Below are positions 32,638 through 42,822 of a stretch of 62,751 bases of DNA, in pieces; position 1 is the stretch's first letter, and each line of letters starts with the position of its first letter. The stretch covers positions 1-62,751 of the forward strand of contig DDFA01000132.1 in assembly GCA_002336975.1 (NCBI GenBank). Direction: 5' to 3'. A program made the position numbers and the translations under genes. The notes beneath the pieces are model-generated. The model was not told where the DNA came from, ran no database searches, and was given only the letters and a program-made list of their open reading frames with translations. This stretch comes from Phyllobacteriaceae bacterium UBA1940 (GTDB lineage: Bacteria; Pseudomonadota; Alphaproteobacteria; Rhizobiales; Rhizobiaceae).

Positions 32638-35037
32638 CTAGAAGCGCGTGGAAACGCCGAAGTTCAGGTTCTGGACGATGTCGGTACGCTCTTTCAGCAC
32701 CGGAATGGCGTAGTCGAAACGGATCGGTCCAAAAGGCGACGCCCAGATCAGGCCGACGCCGACCGACGCGCGCCACTTCATGCCGAAGGAGGCCGTGTTT
32801 GCAACGCCGGAATTGGTGACACCTGAGTTAACCCCAAACAAGGTCGCGGCATCGGCAAAGATCGCGCCCTTCATACCAAGGCTCGGCGGCACCACAGGCA
32901 GCGGAAACTGCGCTTCGGCGGACGCGTGGAAATAGGTCTCGCCACCGAGGTGATACCAGTCCTTCTTGGCTGCGGATCCATTGGTGTCCACGGGGCCGAA
33001 GCCATTATAGGCGAAGCCGCGGATCATCTTGTCCGACCCTTGGAACTGATCGAACACCCGCACGCCATTGCTGCCGAACGCCTGCAGATGACCCGCGCCT
33101 GCGTTCACAACGCCGACAATGTCCATTTCCTCGGACAAGGTCGTGTAGTAGGTGCCACGCGCAGTGAACTTCGCCCACTTCGCGTCGCCGCCGAGGCCCG
33201 CGACTTCGGTGGTGAAGTTGGCGTAGATGCCTTCACGCGGGTTCTTCATGTCGTCGATGGAATTATACTGCAGCGAACCGCTGACCGACGACTTGACCCA
33301 AGGGCTGGTCAACACGCCCGCGATGATTGCAGGCGAAATGGTGCATGTCCCATCGGCCGGATTGCCGTCCTGATTGGGATCGCAAGCCTTAGTAAGGTTA
33401 TAGTCTTCCTTGGTCAGGTTGTAGGCCATCGAAGCGGACAGGTTGTCCGTGATCGGCAGGCCCAAGCGCAGCGATCCGCCAATCAGGCTAGTCTCGTAGT
33501 TCTGGAAACTGCGCGTCTGGCGATAGACGTCGAAGCCGGCCGACATGCGGCGGCCAAGGAAATACGGCTCGGTGAACGACAGGGTGAAGTCACGCGAATT
33601 CTTGCCGCCGCCGGCCGAAATACGAATGAACTGGCCGCGACCGAGGAAGTTCTTCTCGCTGATCGAACCTTCGACCGACACGCCGCCGGTCTGAGAGCCG
33701 GTCGAATAGCCGGCGCCGATCGAAAACTCGCCGGTCGACTTCTCGACGACGTCGACGACCAGAACAATCTGGTCGGGCTCGGACCCGGGGGCCGTCGAAA
33801 TATTGACGGTCTCGAAATAGTCAAGCCGCTCGAGCCGGCGCTTGGCGCGCTGGACCAGAACCTGATTGAACGCATCGCCTTCGGAAAGGTCGAACTCGCG
33901 ACGGATGACATAGTCGCGGGTACGCGCGTTGCCGCGGATTTCGATGCGCTCGACATAGGTGCGCGGGCCCTGGTCGATCGTGTAGACCACCGAGATCGTA
34001 TGGTTCTCGAAGTTGCGGTCGCCGCGCGGCGTGACCTGCGCGAATGCATAGCCATTGCCGGCGACGCGCTCGGTGAGGCCGATGATGGTGTTTTCGACCT
34101 TTCCGGCGTTATAGACGTCGCCGGCATGCGTCTCGACTTCGCCGTTGAGAGCATTGGCGTCGACGCCTTCGATCGAGCTTTCGACCGTCACGTCGCCGAA
34201 TGTGTATTTCTCGCCTTCCTCGACCGTGAAGGTGACGTTGTATTCGTTGGTGGCTTCGTTGAGCTCCGCGGACGACGAAATCACCTGAAAATCGGCGTAG
34301 CCGCGGCTGTAGTAGAAGCGGCGCAGCGCCTCTTCGTCCGCCTTCAGGCGTTGCTCGTCATAGATATCGTCGCGGAACAGGAACGACAGCATGTTCGACT
34401 TCTTGGTCGAAACGACGTCGGCAAGACGCCGGTCGCCGAACGCGCTATTGCCGACGAAATTGATCGTGGCGATCTTGGTGCGCCCGCCTTCCTGGACGGT
34501 GAAGACGACATTGACCCGATTGCCGCCAAGATCCATGACCTGGGTCGTCACCGTCGCATCATCGCGCCCGATGCGGCTGTAGGCCTGACGAATGGCTTCG
34601 GCGTCCGCCTCCATCTGCGACTGCGAAAAAGTGCCGCGCGGCTTCAACTGGACGACGCCGGCCAGCACCGAATCCTTGTGCTTCTTGTTGCCCTGGAACA
34701 GCACCTGGTTGACGACCGGATATTCGTCGACCTCGACCACCAGGGTCGAACCGCGCTGCGTCACACGGACATCGGAGAACAGGCCGGTGCCAAAGAGATT
34801 CTTGACCGCCTGGTCGATATCGGCGGGCGAGAACGAACGGCCCGGCTGGATGCCGACATAGCTGCGGATGGTCTGTTCATCGACGCGCTGGTTGCCGCTG
34901 ACGGAAATATTGCTGACGACAGCGGCCTGCGCCGCCGTGACTGCGGCCAATTGCACAGCAAGCTGGCCGGATGCGACGAACCCGGCTGAAAGGGCTACCG
35001 CTGATGCCGCGCCCATCATTTTCTTAATTGCCTTCAT
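32638..35037 (-). CDS. bamA: Outer-membrane protein assembly factor BamA
   Basis: BamA is the essential Omp85 pore that folds proteins into the outer membrane. The 799-residue protein has a signal peptide (about 1-38, to AAQA), five POTRA domains (about 40-440, first [20 protein letters not shown]) and a 16-strand surface-antigen barrel ending in the aromatic C-terminal strand LNFGVSTRF. It lies between rseP and lpxD, as in many Gram-negatives. A promoter candidate and a palindrome lie in the 196-bp gap upstream. Confidence 0.98.
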   Translation of the reverse strand: MKAIKKMMGAASAVALSAGFVASGQLAVQLAAVTAAQAAVVSNISVSGNQRVDEQTIRSYVGIQPGRSFSPADIDQAVKNLFGTGLFSDVRVTQRGSTLVVEVDEYPVVNQVLFQGNKKHKDSVLAGVVQLKPRGTFSQSQMEADAEAIRQAYSRIGRDDATVTTQVMDLGGNRVNVVFTVQEGGRTKIATINFVGNSAFGDRRLADVVSTKKSNMLSFLFRDDIYDEQRLKADEEALRRFYYSRGYADFQVISSSAELNEATNEYNVTFTVEEGEKYTFGDVTVESSIEGVDANALNGEVETHAGDVYNAGKVENTIIGLTERVAGNGYAFAQVTPRGDRNFENHTISVVYTIDQGPRTYVERIEIRGNARTRDYVIRREFDLSEGDAFNQVLVQRAKRRLERLDYFETVNISTAPGSEPDQIVLVVDVVEKSTGEFSIGAGYSTGSQTGGVSVEGSISEKNFLGRGQFIRISAGGGKNSRDFTLSFTEPYFLGRRMSAGFDVYRQTRSFQNYETSLIGGSLRLGLPITDNLSASMAYNLTKEDYNLTKACDPNQDGNPADGTCTISPAIIAGVLTSPWVKSSVSGSLQYNSIDDMKNPREGIYANFTTEVAGLGGDAKWAKFTARGTYYTTLSEEMDIVGVVNAGAGHLQAFGSNGVRVFDQFQGSDKMIRGFAYNGFGPVDTNGSAAKKDWYHLGGETYFHASAEAQFPLPVVPPSLGMKGAIFADAATLFGVNSGVTNSGVANTASFGMKWRASVGVGLIWASPFGPIRFDYAIPVLKERTDIVQNLNFGVSTRF

Positions 35038-35088
35038 CGGGCTTAGTTACCTTGCTCTCGTAGTCCCCACGGCGAGATACCGGACGAT

Positions 35089-35102
35089 GCGGTCATGACC
35101 GC
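35089..35102. repeat. 14-bp perfect palindrome at the predicted bamA start site
   Basis: GCGGTCATGACCGC is a perfect palindrome next to the predicted -10 box and covering roughly +1 to +13 of the bamA transcript, about 52 bp before the bamA ATG. It could be a repressor operator or a hairpin at the mRNA 5' end. The regulator, if any, is unknown. Confidence 0.5.
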
Positions 35103-35107
35103 TACCG

Positions 35108-35135
35108 TAATAGCCGGATTTTCCCTACACGCAAG
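35108..35135 (-). promoter_or_regulatory. Probable bamA promoter
   Basis: Read on the minus strand: CTTGCG (35135-35130), 16 bp, CTATTA (35113-35108), a good alphaproteobacterial sigma-70 type match. It would allow bamA-lpx genes to be transcribed apart from the upstream rseP block. Confidence 0.5.
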
Positions 35136-35233
35136 GCTCCTGGTTAATTTGTATTTACGTTGGCCGGCGGGCGTGACTTTCGGGCCACGCCATCAGCCGC
35201 TATGGTAAATGGGCGCTGAATTTCCAGCATTTT

Positions 35234-36370
35234 TCAGCACGCGAACAAGTCGTTGTAGACAACGAACCCCATGAAGGCGAGCACCGCGAACATGCCGACA
35301 CGGTAGACCGCGTCCATCAGCCGCTCCGTCACCGGCCGACGCATCACAGCCTCGATTGCGTAGAACAGCAGATGGCCGCCGTCGAGCGGTGGAATCGGCA
35401 GCAAATTGAGAAACCCGATGCCAACCGACAGGAAGGCGATCAGCTGGACGACCCACAGGAAGCCGAGCTGCGCCGCCTGGCCCGACATTTTGGCGATCTT
35501 GACCGGGCCGCCGAGCTGGCACTTGTCTTCGCGGCCAAATGCGAACCGTTTGAGAAACTGGCCGGTGCGCTGGATGATCGAACCGGTCTCAAGCACTGCC
35601 TGCCACACCGATTCAACCGGGCCGTATTCGATGACCTTGCGCTGGGCGAACTGCTCGGTATTGACGACGCCGATGACGCCGACCTTGACGGTGTTGCCAA
35701 GCCCGTCCTTCTGTTCGGTCAGTCGCGGGGTGGCAGTCAGTGTGATTTGCTTGCCGTCGCGCAGCATGACAAAAGTGAGGGGATCGTCGGTGCGGCCCGA
35801 GACATGCGCCTGGACGTCGGCAAAGGTCTCGACCGAATCGCCATCGACGCTGACGAACCGGTCGCCCGGCTTGAATCCGGCGGCTTCAGCCGCGCTGCCG
35901 GCAACCACCTCGGCGACGACAGGTTCTGCGACAGGCCTGCCATAGACCCCGAACAACACGGCGAAGACGGCGATCGTCAGCAGAAAATTGAACAGCGGCC
36001 CGGCGACAACCGTCGCCGCCCGTTTCCACACCGGCTGGGTGTGGAACGCGACCTTGCGCTCTTCCTCGCTCAGCGACGCGATCTCGTCAGGATCCGGCGT
36101 ACTGGTCGCATTCATGTCGCCGGCGAACTTTACATAGCCGCCGAGCGGGATGGCGGAGACTTTCCAGCGTGTGCCGTGGCGGTCGTTGAAGCCGAATAGC
36201 TCGGGCCCAAAGCCGATCGAGAACGCCTTGACGCCGATGCCGCACCAGCGCCCGACGAGATAGTGGCCCATCTCATGCACGAAAACGACAACCGTCAGGA
36301 CAAGCAGGAACGGAATGATCGTGCCCACGATCACGCCTTCGGCGCCGACAATGGCGTTGATGAACTCCAA
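35234..36370 (-). CDS. rseP: Site-2 zinc metalloprotease RseP (intramembrane)
   Basis: RseP cuts membrane-bound anti-sigma factors and signal-peptide remnants inside the inner membrane. This 378-residue protein has the zinc motif HEMGH (H32, E33, H36), one PDZ domain (about 125-205) and the second metal motif LPIPPLDGGHLLF near 330, with four membrane segments. One PDZ domain, as in many alphaproteobacteria, differs from the two in E. coli. No ATG fits: a TTG at 36370 with GAGGGA six bases upstream is my choice; CTG at 36376 is an alternative and an upstream in-frame ATG at 36463 adds unconserved residues. It follows cdsA by 117 bp. Confidence 0.94.
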   Translation of the reverse strand: MEFINAIVGAEGVIVGTIIPFLLVLTVVVFVHEMGHYLVGRWCGIGVKAFSIGFGPELFGFNDRHGTRWKVSAIPLGGYVKFAGDMNATSTPDPDEIASLSEEERKVAFHTQPVWKRAATVVAGPLFNFLLTIAVFAVLFGVYGRPVAEPVVAEVVAGSAAEAAGFKPGDRFVSVDGDSVETFADVQAHVSGRTDDPLTFVMLRDGKQITLTATPRLTEQKDGLGNTVKVGVIGVVNTEQFAQRKVIEYGPVESVWQAVLETGSIIQRTGQFLKRFAFGREDKCQLGGPVKIAKMSGQAAQLGFLWVVQLIAFLSVGIGFLNLLPIPPLDGGHLLFYAIEAVMRRPVTERLMDAVYRVGMFAVLAFMGFVVYNDLFAC

Positions 36371-36487
36371 ACCCAGTCCCTCGATTCGACCGCGACAATT
36401 TTGGCCGGAGCCTGCGCCCGGTCGGAGCATGTCAGGCAAAAGCCGGCAAAAGCGTGACATCAAAACGGCGCCGCGGGCCGTTGATTG

Positions 36488-37303
36488 CTAGCCCGGGAAC
36501 AGCGTCGCCGCGGTTCCCGCGCCGCTCCAGAATGTCAGTCCAGCGAGATACAGCGCCGCCGCCGCGACCACAAGGCCGTCGACGCGATCCATCACCCCGC
36601 CATGCCCGGGTATCAGGCGGCTGGAGTCTTTTACGCCGTGGCGGCGCTTGAAACGCGATTCGAACAGATCGCCGGCCTGCGAAACGATCGACAGCGGGAC
36701 CGCCAGCAAGGCCAGAAGCAGCGGAGACGCGCCGCCATGGGCGAGCGCGACCGCGATCGCCGCAAGCACCGCAAAAACAACGCCGCCAACCGCGCCGCTC
36801 CAGGTCTTGCCCGGCGATATCGACGGCGCGAGTTTGGGGCCCCCGATGGCGCGCCCGACGAAATAGGCGAAGATGTCGGTCGCCCACACAACCGCGAAAA
36901 GGTAGATCATCACCCAAAGGCCCGACGTTGCGTCGCCGCGCAATTGAGCCAGCGCAATGGCGGCAAGCAGCGCATAGAACATGCCACCGCCTGCTTCGCC
37001 GCCCTGCCCGCGCAGGGCGCCAAACAGGATGACCGCGGCCGACGCTGCAACCGCGCCCGCCAAGATCCAGTGACCGAAGCCGCTCCATATGAGCGCCGCC
37101 AACACCAGGGCGACGAGCGTCCATGCCGCCATCCACAGCGGCCGATCCTTTGCCACGCCCGAAACCGTCGTCCACTCGTAGAATACCAGCGCGCCGATGG
37201 CGACGGCGAGGAGGCGGAACGGCAGTCCGCCAAACCAGGTCAGCGACAAAACGATGGCCGCGAGGATGATCGCCGAAATGACGCGCTGCTGCAGGTTGCT
37301 CAT
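36488..37303 (-). CDS. cdsA: Phosphatidate cytidylyltransferase
   Basis: CdsA makes CDP-diacylglycerol from phosphatidate and CTP, the branch point of phospholipid synthesis. The 271-residue protein has about eight membrane segments and the family signature near the C-terminus: QAGDLFESRFKRRHGVKDSS then LIPGHGGVMDRVDGL. The ATG at 37303 lies in the uppS stop (TGATG), so translation is coupled; an in-frame ATG 33 codons upstream only adds Arg-rich sequence from within uppS. Confidence 0.96.
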   Translation of the reverse strand: MSNLQQRVISAIILAAIVLSLTWFGGLPFRLLAVAIGALVFYEWTTVSGVAKDRPLWMAAWTLVALVLAALIWSGFGHWILAGAVAASAAVILFGALRGQGGEAGGGMFYALLAAIALAQLRGDATSGLWVMIYLFAVVWATDIFAYFVGRAIGGPKLAPSISPGKTWSGAVGGVVFAVLAAIAVALAHGGASPLLLALLAVPLSIVSQAGDLFESRFKRRHGVKDSSRLIPGHGGVMDRVDGLVVAAAALYLAGLTFWSGAGTAATLFPG

Positions 37304-38043
37304 CAACCGGCGCCCGCGGCGTTGACGCCGCCAAAGCGTCGCTCGCGCACGCCAAACGCCGCGATCGCGTCGGCGAACTGGGAACGCGAAAAATCCGGCC
37401 ACAGGCAGGGCAGGAAAACAAGTTCGGAATAGGCCGCCTGCCAGAGCAGGAAGTTCGACAGTCTCATATCGCCGCCGGTACGAATCAAAAGGTCCGGATC
37501 GGGAATGTCGGCGGTGTCGAGCAAGGCGGAGAAATCCGATGCGGCCACCTGATCGGGATCGACCTTGCCGGCAATGGCGTCCTTGGCGATTCGCCGGGCG
37601 GCGCGGACGATTTCGTCGCGACCGCCATAGTTGAAGGCGATGACCAGATTGAGTTTTGAATTGTTGCGCGTGAGGCGCTCCGCATCTTCAAGCAGTTTGC
37701 GAATATCCGTCTGCAAATTATGACGCGCGCCTATGATTCTCACTCGCACATCGTTCTTGTGGAGGTCGGCCAGGTCACGCCGGATGAAGAGTTTGAGCAG
37801 CCCCATCAGGTCGCTGACCTCGGATTGCGGGCGCGACCAGTTCTCCGATGAAAAGGCGTAGACGGTGAGCCATTTGACGCCGAAATCGCCGGCGTTGCGC
37901 ACAGTGGCGCGAAGCGCCTCGACGCCCGCCCGATGACCGGCCGATCGCGGCAGGCCCCGCGCAGTCGCCCAACGTCCATTGCCGTCCATGATGATCGCCA
38001 CATGAACGGGCGTTGGAAGCAGACTGTCGGCGACGTCGCTCAT
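37303..38043 (-). CDS. uppS: Undecaprenyl diphosphate synthase UppS
   Basis: UppS extends farnesyl diphosphate with eight cis-isoprene units to the lipid carrier for peptidoglycan and O-antigen. The 246-residue protein shows the catalytic D20 in [18 protein letters not shown], and the C-terminal [21 protein letters not shown] with FLPCLWPDF. It lies 17 bp after frr and overlaps cdsA by 1 bp. Confidence 0.97.
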   Translation of the reverse strand: MSDVADSLLPTPVHVAIIMDGNGRWATARGLPRSAGHRAGVEALRATVRNAGDFGVKWLTVYAFSSENWSRPQSEVSDLMGLLKLFIRRDLADLHKNDVRVRIIGARHNLQTDIRKLLEDAERLTRNNSKLNLVIAFNYGGRDEIVRAARRIAKDAIAGKVDPDQVAASDFSALLDTADIPDPDLLIRTGGDMRLSNFLLWQAAYSELVFLPCLWPDFSRSQFADAIAAFGVRERRFGGVNAAGAG

Positions 38044-38060
38044 CTCAATTAATCCAGGCC

Positions 38061-38621
38061 CTAGACCTGCATGATCTCGCCTTCCTTCTCGGAAAGCGCG
38101 CTTTCAATCGTCGAGATCGTATCGTCGGTCATCTTCTGCACCCGGTCGGACGAATTGCGCAGATCGTCCTGGCTGATCTGGCCGTCCTTTTCCGCCTTTT
38201 TCAGCGAATCGATGCCGTCGCGACGAACGTGGCGGGCGGCGACGCGCGCGGCTTCCGCATATTGGTGCGCGACCTTGACCAGTTCCTTGCGCCGCTGCTC
38301 GTTCAGTTCCGGCAGCGGAATGCGCAGCGTCGTGCCGTCCATGATCGGATTGAAGCCGAGATTGGCCTCGCGGATGGCGCGGTCGACCGCGCCGACCAGC
38401 GACTTGTCCCAGACGCTGACCGAAATCATGCGCGCTTCAGGCACCGTCACCGACGCAACCTGGTTGATCGGCGTCGGCGCGCCATAGGCCTGCACCACGA
38501 TCGGGTCGAGCAGGTTGGCCGATGCGCGGCCGGTGCGCAGCGAGGCGAGGTCGTGCCTGAATGAACTGACCGCGCCGTCCATGCGGCGCTGGATGTCCTT
38601 GAAATCGATACCTTCGGCCAT
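38061..38621 (-). CDS. frr: Ribosome-recycling factor
   Basis: Frr splits post-termination ribosomes together with EF-G. The 186 residues cover the usual length, with [21 protein letters not shown], the hinge region, and [21 protein letters not shown]. It lies 32 bp after pyrH and 17 bp before uppS on the same strand. Confidence 0.98.
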   Translation of the reverse strand: MAEGIDFKDIQRRMDGAVSSFRHDLASLRTGRASANLLDPIVVQAYGAPTPINQVASVTVPEARMISVSVWDKSLVGAVDRAIREANLGFNPIMDGTTLRIPLPELNEQRRKELVKVAHQYAEAARVAARHVRRDGIDSLKKAEKDGQISQDDLRNSSDRVQKMTDDTISTIESALSEKEGEIMQV

Positions 38622-38653
38622 GGTCTTGTCTCCGTCAGTCCGTCCTGCCCCGT

Positions 38654-39376
38654 CTATGCGTCGGCCACGACCGTGCAGCGGCCTTCCCCGCGCAGGATCG
38701 CGCCGAATCCACCTTTTTCGTGAATGGAGTAGACGATTATCGGAATGTTGTTCTCGCGCGCAAGCGCAATCGCAGCCGTGTCCATCACCGCAAGCCCCTG
38801 ATCGAGCACCTGCTTGTGGGTGATGCGCTCATAACGTTCGGCGTTCGGGTCCTTCTTCGGGTCGGCCGAATAGATGCCGTCGACCTGAGTGCCCTTGAAC
38901 AGCGCGTCGGCCCCGATTTCGGCGGCGCGCAGCGCGGCGGCGGAATCCGTGGTGAAGAACGGATTGCCGGTGCCGCCGGCAAAAATCACCACCTTGCCCT
39001 CATTCATATAGGCCGTGGCCTGGCGTTGCGAAAAACTCTCGCACAGTTCGGGCATGGCGATCGCCGACAAAACCACCGCATCGACGCCGATCTTGATCAG
39101 CGAGGTACGCAGCGCCAGCGAATTGATTACCGTCGCCAGCATGCCCATATGGTCGCCGGTGACGCGGTCGCCGCCCTTGGATGCGACGGCGACGCCGCGA
39201 AAAATGTTGCCCCCGCCAATGACCACGCCGACCTCGACGCCCATCTCGCGCGCCTCGGCGATGTCGGCGGCGATACGATCGACGACCGAGACGTCGATGC
39301 CAAAATGCTGTTCCCCCATCAACGCTTCGCCCGAAGCTTTCAAGAGCACACGTTTGTAGAGCGGCCTTTCAGCCAT
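38654..39376 (-). CDS. pyrH: UMP kinase
   Basis: PyrH phosphorylates UMP to UDP; it is a hexameric, GTP-activated bacterial enzyme. The 240-residue protein has [14 protein letters not shown] at the start, [28 protein letters not shown] and [17 protein letters not shown]. The ATG at 39376 gives the conserved [13 protein letters not shown]; a 23-codon upstream extension is not conserved. A strong terminator lies between tsf and this gene, so pyrH needs its own promoter or read-through. Confidence 0.98.
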   Translation of the reverse strand: MAERPLYKRVLLKASGEALMGEQHFGIDVSVVDRIAADIAEAREMGVEVGVVIGGGNIFRGVAVASKGGDRVTGDHMGMLATVINSLALRTSLIKIGVDAVVLSAIAMPELCESFSQRQATAYMNEGKVVIFAGGTGNPFFTTDSAAALRAAEIGADALFKGTQVDGIYSADPKKDPNAERYERITHKQVLDQGLAVMDTAAIALARENNIPIIVYSIHEKGGFGAILRGEGRCTVVADA

Positions 39377-39493
39377 GGGGACCTCGCTCATGTCGGCGTT
39401 TGGCGGGCGATGGTGGCGTCTCGCCGCAGGATTCTCGTCTGCCAAGCCGGATACACGATGGCCGGGGCGATGTCATCATTGCTCTGGGCAAAG

Positions 39494-39522
39494 AAAAAGC
39501 CGGGTTTGTGGCCCGGCTTTTT
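39494..39522 (-). terminator. Intrinsic terminator after tsf
   Basis: An 11-bp perfect stem (39494-39504 with 39512-39522, loop of 7) contains AAAAAGCCGGG and its complement, giving a T-run on either strand. It lies 20 bp past the tsf stop and closes the rpsB-tsf unit ahead of pyrH. Confidence 0.85.
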
Positions 39523-39542
39523 CCAGTTTGCATTGCGCCCGA

Positions 39543-40466
39543 TCAGCTCTTGGCGGCTGCCGCGACTTCGGCGGCGAAATCGCTTTCTTCCTTTTCGATG
39601 CCGTCGCCGACGGCAAAGCGGATGAAGCCGGTGATCTTGGCCGGCGCGCCGATTTCCTTTTCAGCGTCCTTGAGCGCCTTTTCCACCGTCAGGTCGGGAT
39701 TGATGACGAAAGCCTGCTTCACCAGCACGACTTCCTCGTAGAACTTGCGGATGCGGCCTTCGATCATCTTTTCGATGACGTTGTCCGGCTTGCCGGACTC
39801 GCGCGCCTGTTCCGTCAGCACCGCACGCTCGCGCTCGACCGCGGCGGGGTCGAGGGCGTCGATGTCGAGCGACAGCGGATTGATCGCGGCGACATGCATC
39901 GCAACCTGGCGGGCGAAGCCCTTGGCGGCTTCGGCATTACCATCGGTTTCGATGGCCACGAGCACGCCGATCTTGCCGAGCCCGTCGGCGCTGGCGTTGT
40001 GGACATAGGTGGCGACCGCGCCCTTCGACACGGCCAGGCGCGCAGAGCGGCGGAACGTCATGTTTTCGCCGATCGTCGCCACCGCGTCGGTTATGGTGTC
40101 GGCGACGGTCTTGCCCGAATGCGGGTATTGCGCCGCAAGTGTCTTTGCATGGTCGCCGCCATGAGCGAGCGCGACCTTGGCGATGTTGCGGACCAGATCC
40201 TGGAAGGCTTCGTTACGGGCGGCGAAGTCGGTCTCGCAGTTGACTTCGACAACCACCGCCTCGCGCAGGCCGGCGTCAACGCCGATCAAACCTTCCGCCG
40301 CCGTGCGGCCCGACTTCTTGTCGGCCTTGGCGATGCCCTTCTTGCGCAGCCAGTCGACCGCGGCGTCCATGTCGCCATTGGTCTCGGCCAGCGCGGCCTT
40401 GCAATCCATCATGCCTGCGCCGGTAATTTCGCGCAGTTCTTTCACCTGTGCAGCGGAAATGCTCAT
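39543..40466 (-). CDS. tsf: Elongation factor Ts
   Basis: EF-Ts recharges EF-Tu by exchanging GDP for GTP. The 307-residue protein has the UBA-like N-terminal domain [21 protein letters not shown] and the core with the conserved [15 protein letters not shown]. It follows rpsB by 131 bp, a gap that contains a stable hairpin, and ends at a terminator. Confidence 0.98.
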   Translation of the reverse strand: MSISAAQVKELREITGAGMMDCKAALAETNGDMDAAVDWLRKKGIAKADKKSGRTAAEGLIGVDAGLREAVVVEVNCETDFAARNEAFQDLVRNIAKVALAHGGDHAKTLAAQYPHSGKTVADTITDAVATIGENMTFRRSARLAVSKGAVATYVHNASADGLGKIGVLVAIETDGNAEAAKGFARQVAMHVAAINPLSLDIDALDPAAVERERAVLTEQARESGKPDNVIEKMIEGRIRKFYEEVVLVKQAFVINPDLTVEKALKDAEKEIGAPAKITGFIRFAVGDGIEKEESDFAAEVAAAAKS

Positions 40467-40561
40467 CTCATACCTCTAAGTGCGTGCTGGCGGCCGGCGC
40501 CTGCCCTCTCGGTCACAACTGCCGATCCGCAATACGGCGCCATTCGCGCCTCTGGATGAAA

Positions 40562-40589
40562 CGCGGCGGACCGTCGCGGGTCCGCCGCG
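40562..40589 (-). terminator. Hairpin between rpsB and tsf (attenuator-like)
   Basis: A perfect 11-bp GC stem (40562-40572 with 40579-40589, loop of 6) starts 8 bp past the rpsB stop. On the minus strand only GTTTC follows, so termination would be partial. Such a hairpin can lower tsf relative to rpsB or protect the rpsB mRNA end. Confidence 0.6.
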
Positions 40590-40597
40590 GCAACCGA

Positions 40598-41383
40598 TCA
40601 ACGGTTTTCCGGCAAGCCGCCTTCCTGAACTTCGGTCAGGGCCGGCTCGATCGGGGCCTGGGCCGACGCGCCGATGTCGACGCCAAGCGAGCCCTGCTGA
40701 CGCGCGATGCCGTCAATGGCGGCACGGGCGATGAGGTCGCAATAGAGCGAGATGGCGCGCTGGGCGTCGTCATTGCCGGGGATCGGATAGTCGACAACGT
40801 CCGGATCGCAGTTCGAATCGATGATCGCGACGACCGGGATGCCGAGACGCTTGGCTTCCTGGATGGCGATCGCTTCCTTGTTGGTGTCGATCACGAACAT
40901 CAGGTCCGGCGTCGAGCCCATGTCCTTGATGCCGCCGAGCGCCTTGGTGAGCTTCTCGCGCTCGCGGTCGAGGTTCAAGCGCTCCTTCTTGGTGAAGCCC
41001 TGGGCGTCGCCGGCCAGAAGTTCATCGAGCTTGCGCAGGCGGGAGATCGAGTTGGAAATCGTCTTCCAATTGGTCAGCATGCCGCCGAGCCAGCGGGAAT
41101 TGACATAATACTGGGCCGAACGCTGCGCCGCGTCGGCGACGATGTCGGACGCCTGGCGCTTGGTGCCGACCAGCAGAACGCGGCCGCCCGCGGCGACCGT
41201 GTCGGACACGACCTTGAGCGCCTGATGGAGCAGCGGAACCGTCTGCGACAGGTCGACGATGTGGATGTTGTTGCGGGCGCCGAAGATATAGGGCGCCATC
41301 TTGGGGTTCCAGCGGTGGGTCTGGTGTCCGAAGTGAACACCCGCGTCCAGCAACTGGCGCATGCTGAAGTCTGGCAGAGCCAT
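40598..41383 (-). CDS. rpsB: 30S ribosomal protein S2
   Basis: S2 is a late-assembling protein of the small ribosomal subunit. The 261 residues include the conserved [37 protein letters not shown] and [20 protein letters not shown]. The start at 41383 follows GGAAA by seven bases; an ATG two codons upstream (41389) is also possible. The alphaproteobacterial C-terminal tail is present. A strong promoter lies about 130 bp upstream, giving a leader of about 120 nt that may bind S2 for self-control (inference). Confidence 0.98.
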   Translation of the reverse strand: MALPDFSMRQLLDAGVHFGHQTHRWNPKMAPYIFGARNNIHIVDLSQTVPLLHQALKVVSDTVAAGGRVLLVGTKRQASDIVADAAQRSAQYYVNSRWLGGMLTNWKTISNSISRLRKLDELLAGDAQGFTKKERLNLDREREKLTKALGGIKDMGSTPDLMFVIDTNKEAIAIQEAKRLGIPVVAIIDSNCDPDVVDYPIPGNDDAQRAISLYCDLIARAAIDGIARQQGSLGVDIGASAQAPIEPALTEVQEGGLPENR

Positions 41384-41510
41384 GGTCATTTTCCTTTCCG
41401 GTTGGCCTCCACGGACAAACGACGTTTCGGGATTTCCCTTGACGCCACCGGAGGTCTCAGCCGGATTTCTCCCGGGCAGACACCAAAGTCCGTGTGTGGA
41501 ATAGGCGGCT

Positions 41511-41539
41511 ACATAGTTGTTGCGCCGCAAAAACGCAAG
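41511..41539 (-). promoter_or_regulatory. Strong sigma-70 promoter of rpsB-tsf
   Basis: Minus strand: CTTGCG (41539-41534), exactly 17 bp, CTATGT (41516-41511). Transcription would start near 41504, leaving a 120-nt untranslated leader. It lies just past the DUF4031 stop (41547), so rpsB does not depend on that gene's promoter. Confidence 0.65.
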
Positions 41540-41546
41540 CATCGCG

Positions 41547-41828
41547 TCAATCTGGCGCTTTGCCCGGCGATCGCCCCCTCACCCGGCGCAGGATCTCGAC
41601 GATTTCGCTGCGTGTGACCGGCACGGCGCCGAGCCGGATCGCCAGGTCGCGTTCGTAGGCGGTCAGGTCGTAGTGCGGGTTCTTGGTGACCGGCGGCCCC
41701 TGATAGGAGGTGCGCTTGATGCCGAGACGCGCCGCGAAACGATGCAACTCGTGTTCGTCGTCGGCCAGCATGTGGCACCATTTGCGTCCGGCCCGCCACC
41801 AGATCGGCGAATCGACATAGACCGCCAT
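41547..41828 (-). CDS. DUF4031 domain protein
   Basis: This 93-residue cytosolic protein matches DUF4031 over its first 80 residues: [34 protein letters not shown], and [17 protein letters not shown]. The family has no known function; the conserved Asp, Trp, Cys and His residues would suit metal or nucleotide binding (inference). It lies 13 bp after eipB on the same strand and just upstream of the rpsB promoter. Confidence 0.85.
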   Translation of the reverse strand: MAVYVDSPIWWRAGRKWCHMLADDEHELHRFAARLGIKRTSYQGPPVTKNPHYDLTAYERDLAIRLGAVPVTRSEIVEILRRVRGRSPGKAPD

Positions 41829-41841
41829 CGCCGGCCGGCGG

Positions 41842-42663
41842 CTATTTCGCCGCCGGACAGGTCTGCTTCTGGTCGATGACGTCGAGCCCGACCAGTTTCG
41901 CCTTGATCGAAAAATCGCCGTAGCTCATCACCAGATCGCGGGTGAAGCCATTGTCGTAGAGCTTGAACGAGATCGAGTAATCCGGAACCTCCTCGCCATC
42001 CTGCTTGCTCAGGTCGAAATAGGCGATCGACACCGGCCAGTAGCTTTCGTCCTTGAGCGACTTCAGCGCGGCATATTCGGGATCGGTCTCGGAGCTTTTT
42101 GTCTTCTTGCCGATGATGACGGTGGTGGTCATTACCTTGTTGGCGTCATCGGACCCGTCGAAGATCGTCGTCTCGTAAAAATTCTCGCCGGCCTTCGCCT
42201 TGTCGATCAGTTCGATCATATGCTGGGTGGGAAACTGGGTCTTGGGCAGTTCGATGGATTCAGCACTCGGCTTCTGCAATTTGACGTCCAGCCCCTCCCC
42301 GACGATCTGGGCAGAACCCTTGGTCTCCTTGTCGAGCTGATCGTCGACGAAAAATTTGGTGACGAAGTTGAACGCCTTGCCATCACCATCCTCAAAAGTG
42401 GTGATCTGGTAGTCGTTCATCTTCTCGGCTTCCTGCAGGGTCATCTGCGAGACAAACCGGTAATTGGTCGAGTAGCCCTCGCATGACGAGCCCTTGAACT
42501 CGTAGACGATACGGCCGGCGACGCCGACGACGCCGGATTTTTCGGTCGCATCGCCAAGATCCAGATCATAGACCGCGCGATGGGCGAGCAGGTTGGCGGA
42601 GGCTGCTTGCGGCAGGATGGCAAGGGCGACAACAACAGGCATCAAGAGGCGCGAGGCGCGCAT
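41842..42663 (-). CDS. eipB: Cell-envelope integrity protein EipB (DUF1849)
   Basis: EipB is a periplasmic beta-spiral protein of Hyphomicrobiales needed for envelope integrity in Brucella. This 273-residue protein has a signal peptide (1-23, to QAASA) then LLAHRAVYDLDLG, the family's mature start. Two cysteines, in GSSCEGY (near 65) and KQTCPAAK (near 269), match the conserved disulfide pair. The start at 42663 directly precedes the signal peptide. It diverges from ridA over 159 bp and is followed by DUF4031 after 13 bp. Confidence 0.92.
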   Translation of the reverse strand: MRASRLLMPVVVALAILPQAASANLLAHRAVYDLDLGDATEKSGVVGVAGRIVYEFKGSSCEGYSTNYRFVSQMTLQEAEKMNDYQITTFEDGDGKAFNFVTKFFVDDQLDKETKGSAQIVGEGLDVKLQKPSAESIELPKTQFPTQHMIELIDKAKAGENFYETTIFDGSDDANKVMTTTVIIGKKTKSSETDPEYAALKSLKDESYWPVSIAYFDLSKQDGEEVPDYSISFKLYDNGFTRDLVMSYGDFSIKAKLVGLDVIDQKQTCPAAK

Positions 42664-42822
42664 GGGCACGGTTCTCCTGCGGATTGTGGCCGAGATGGCG
42701 TCCGCGATGTTGACTTGGCCGAATCCTCGACAATAGTCGTGGCCAAACGGAGGCGATTTTCGAGCACGACGCTCGATCTGCTCCCTGCCTTCTTGCACGA
42801 ACCCGGCACCAAAGGAAGAAAC

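Noticed and set aside
41430..41470. CTGAGA in the rpsB leader as a TPP riboswitch
   Set aside because: Only the short CTGAGA matches; the second conserved half of the thi box is missing, and the downstream gene is ribosomal.
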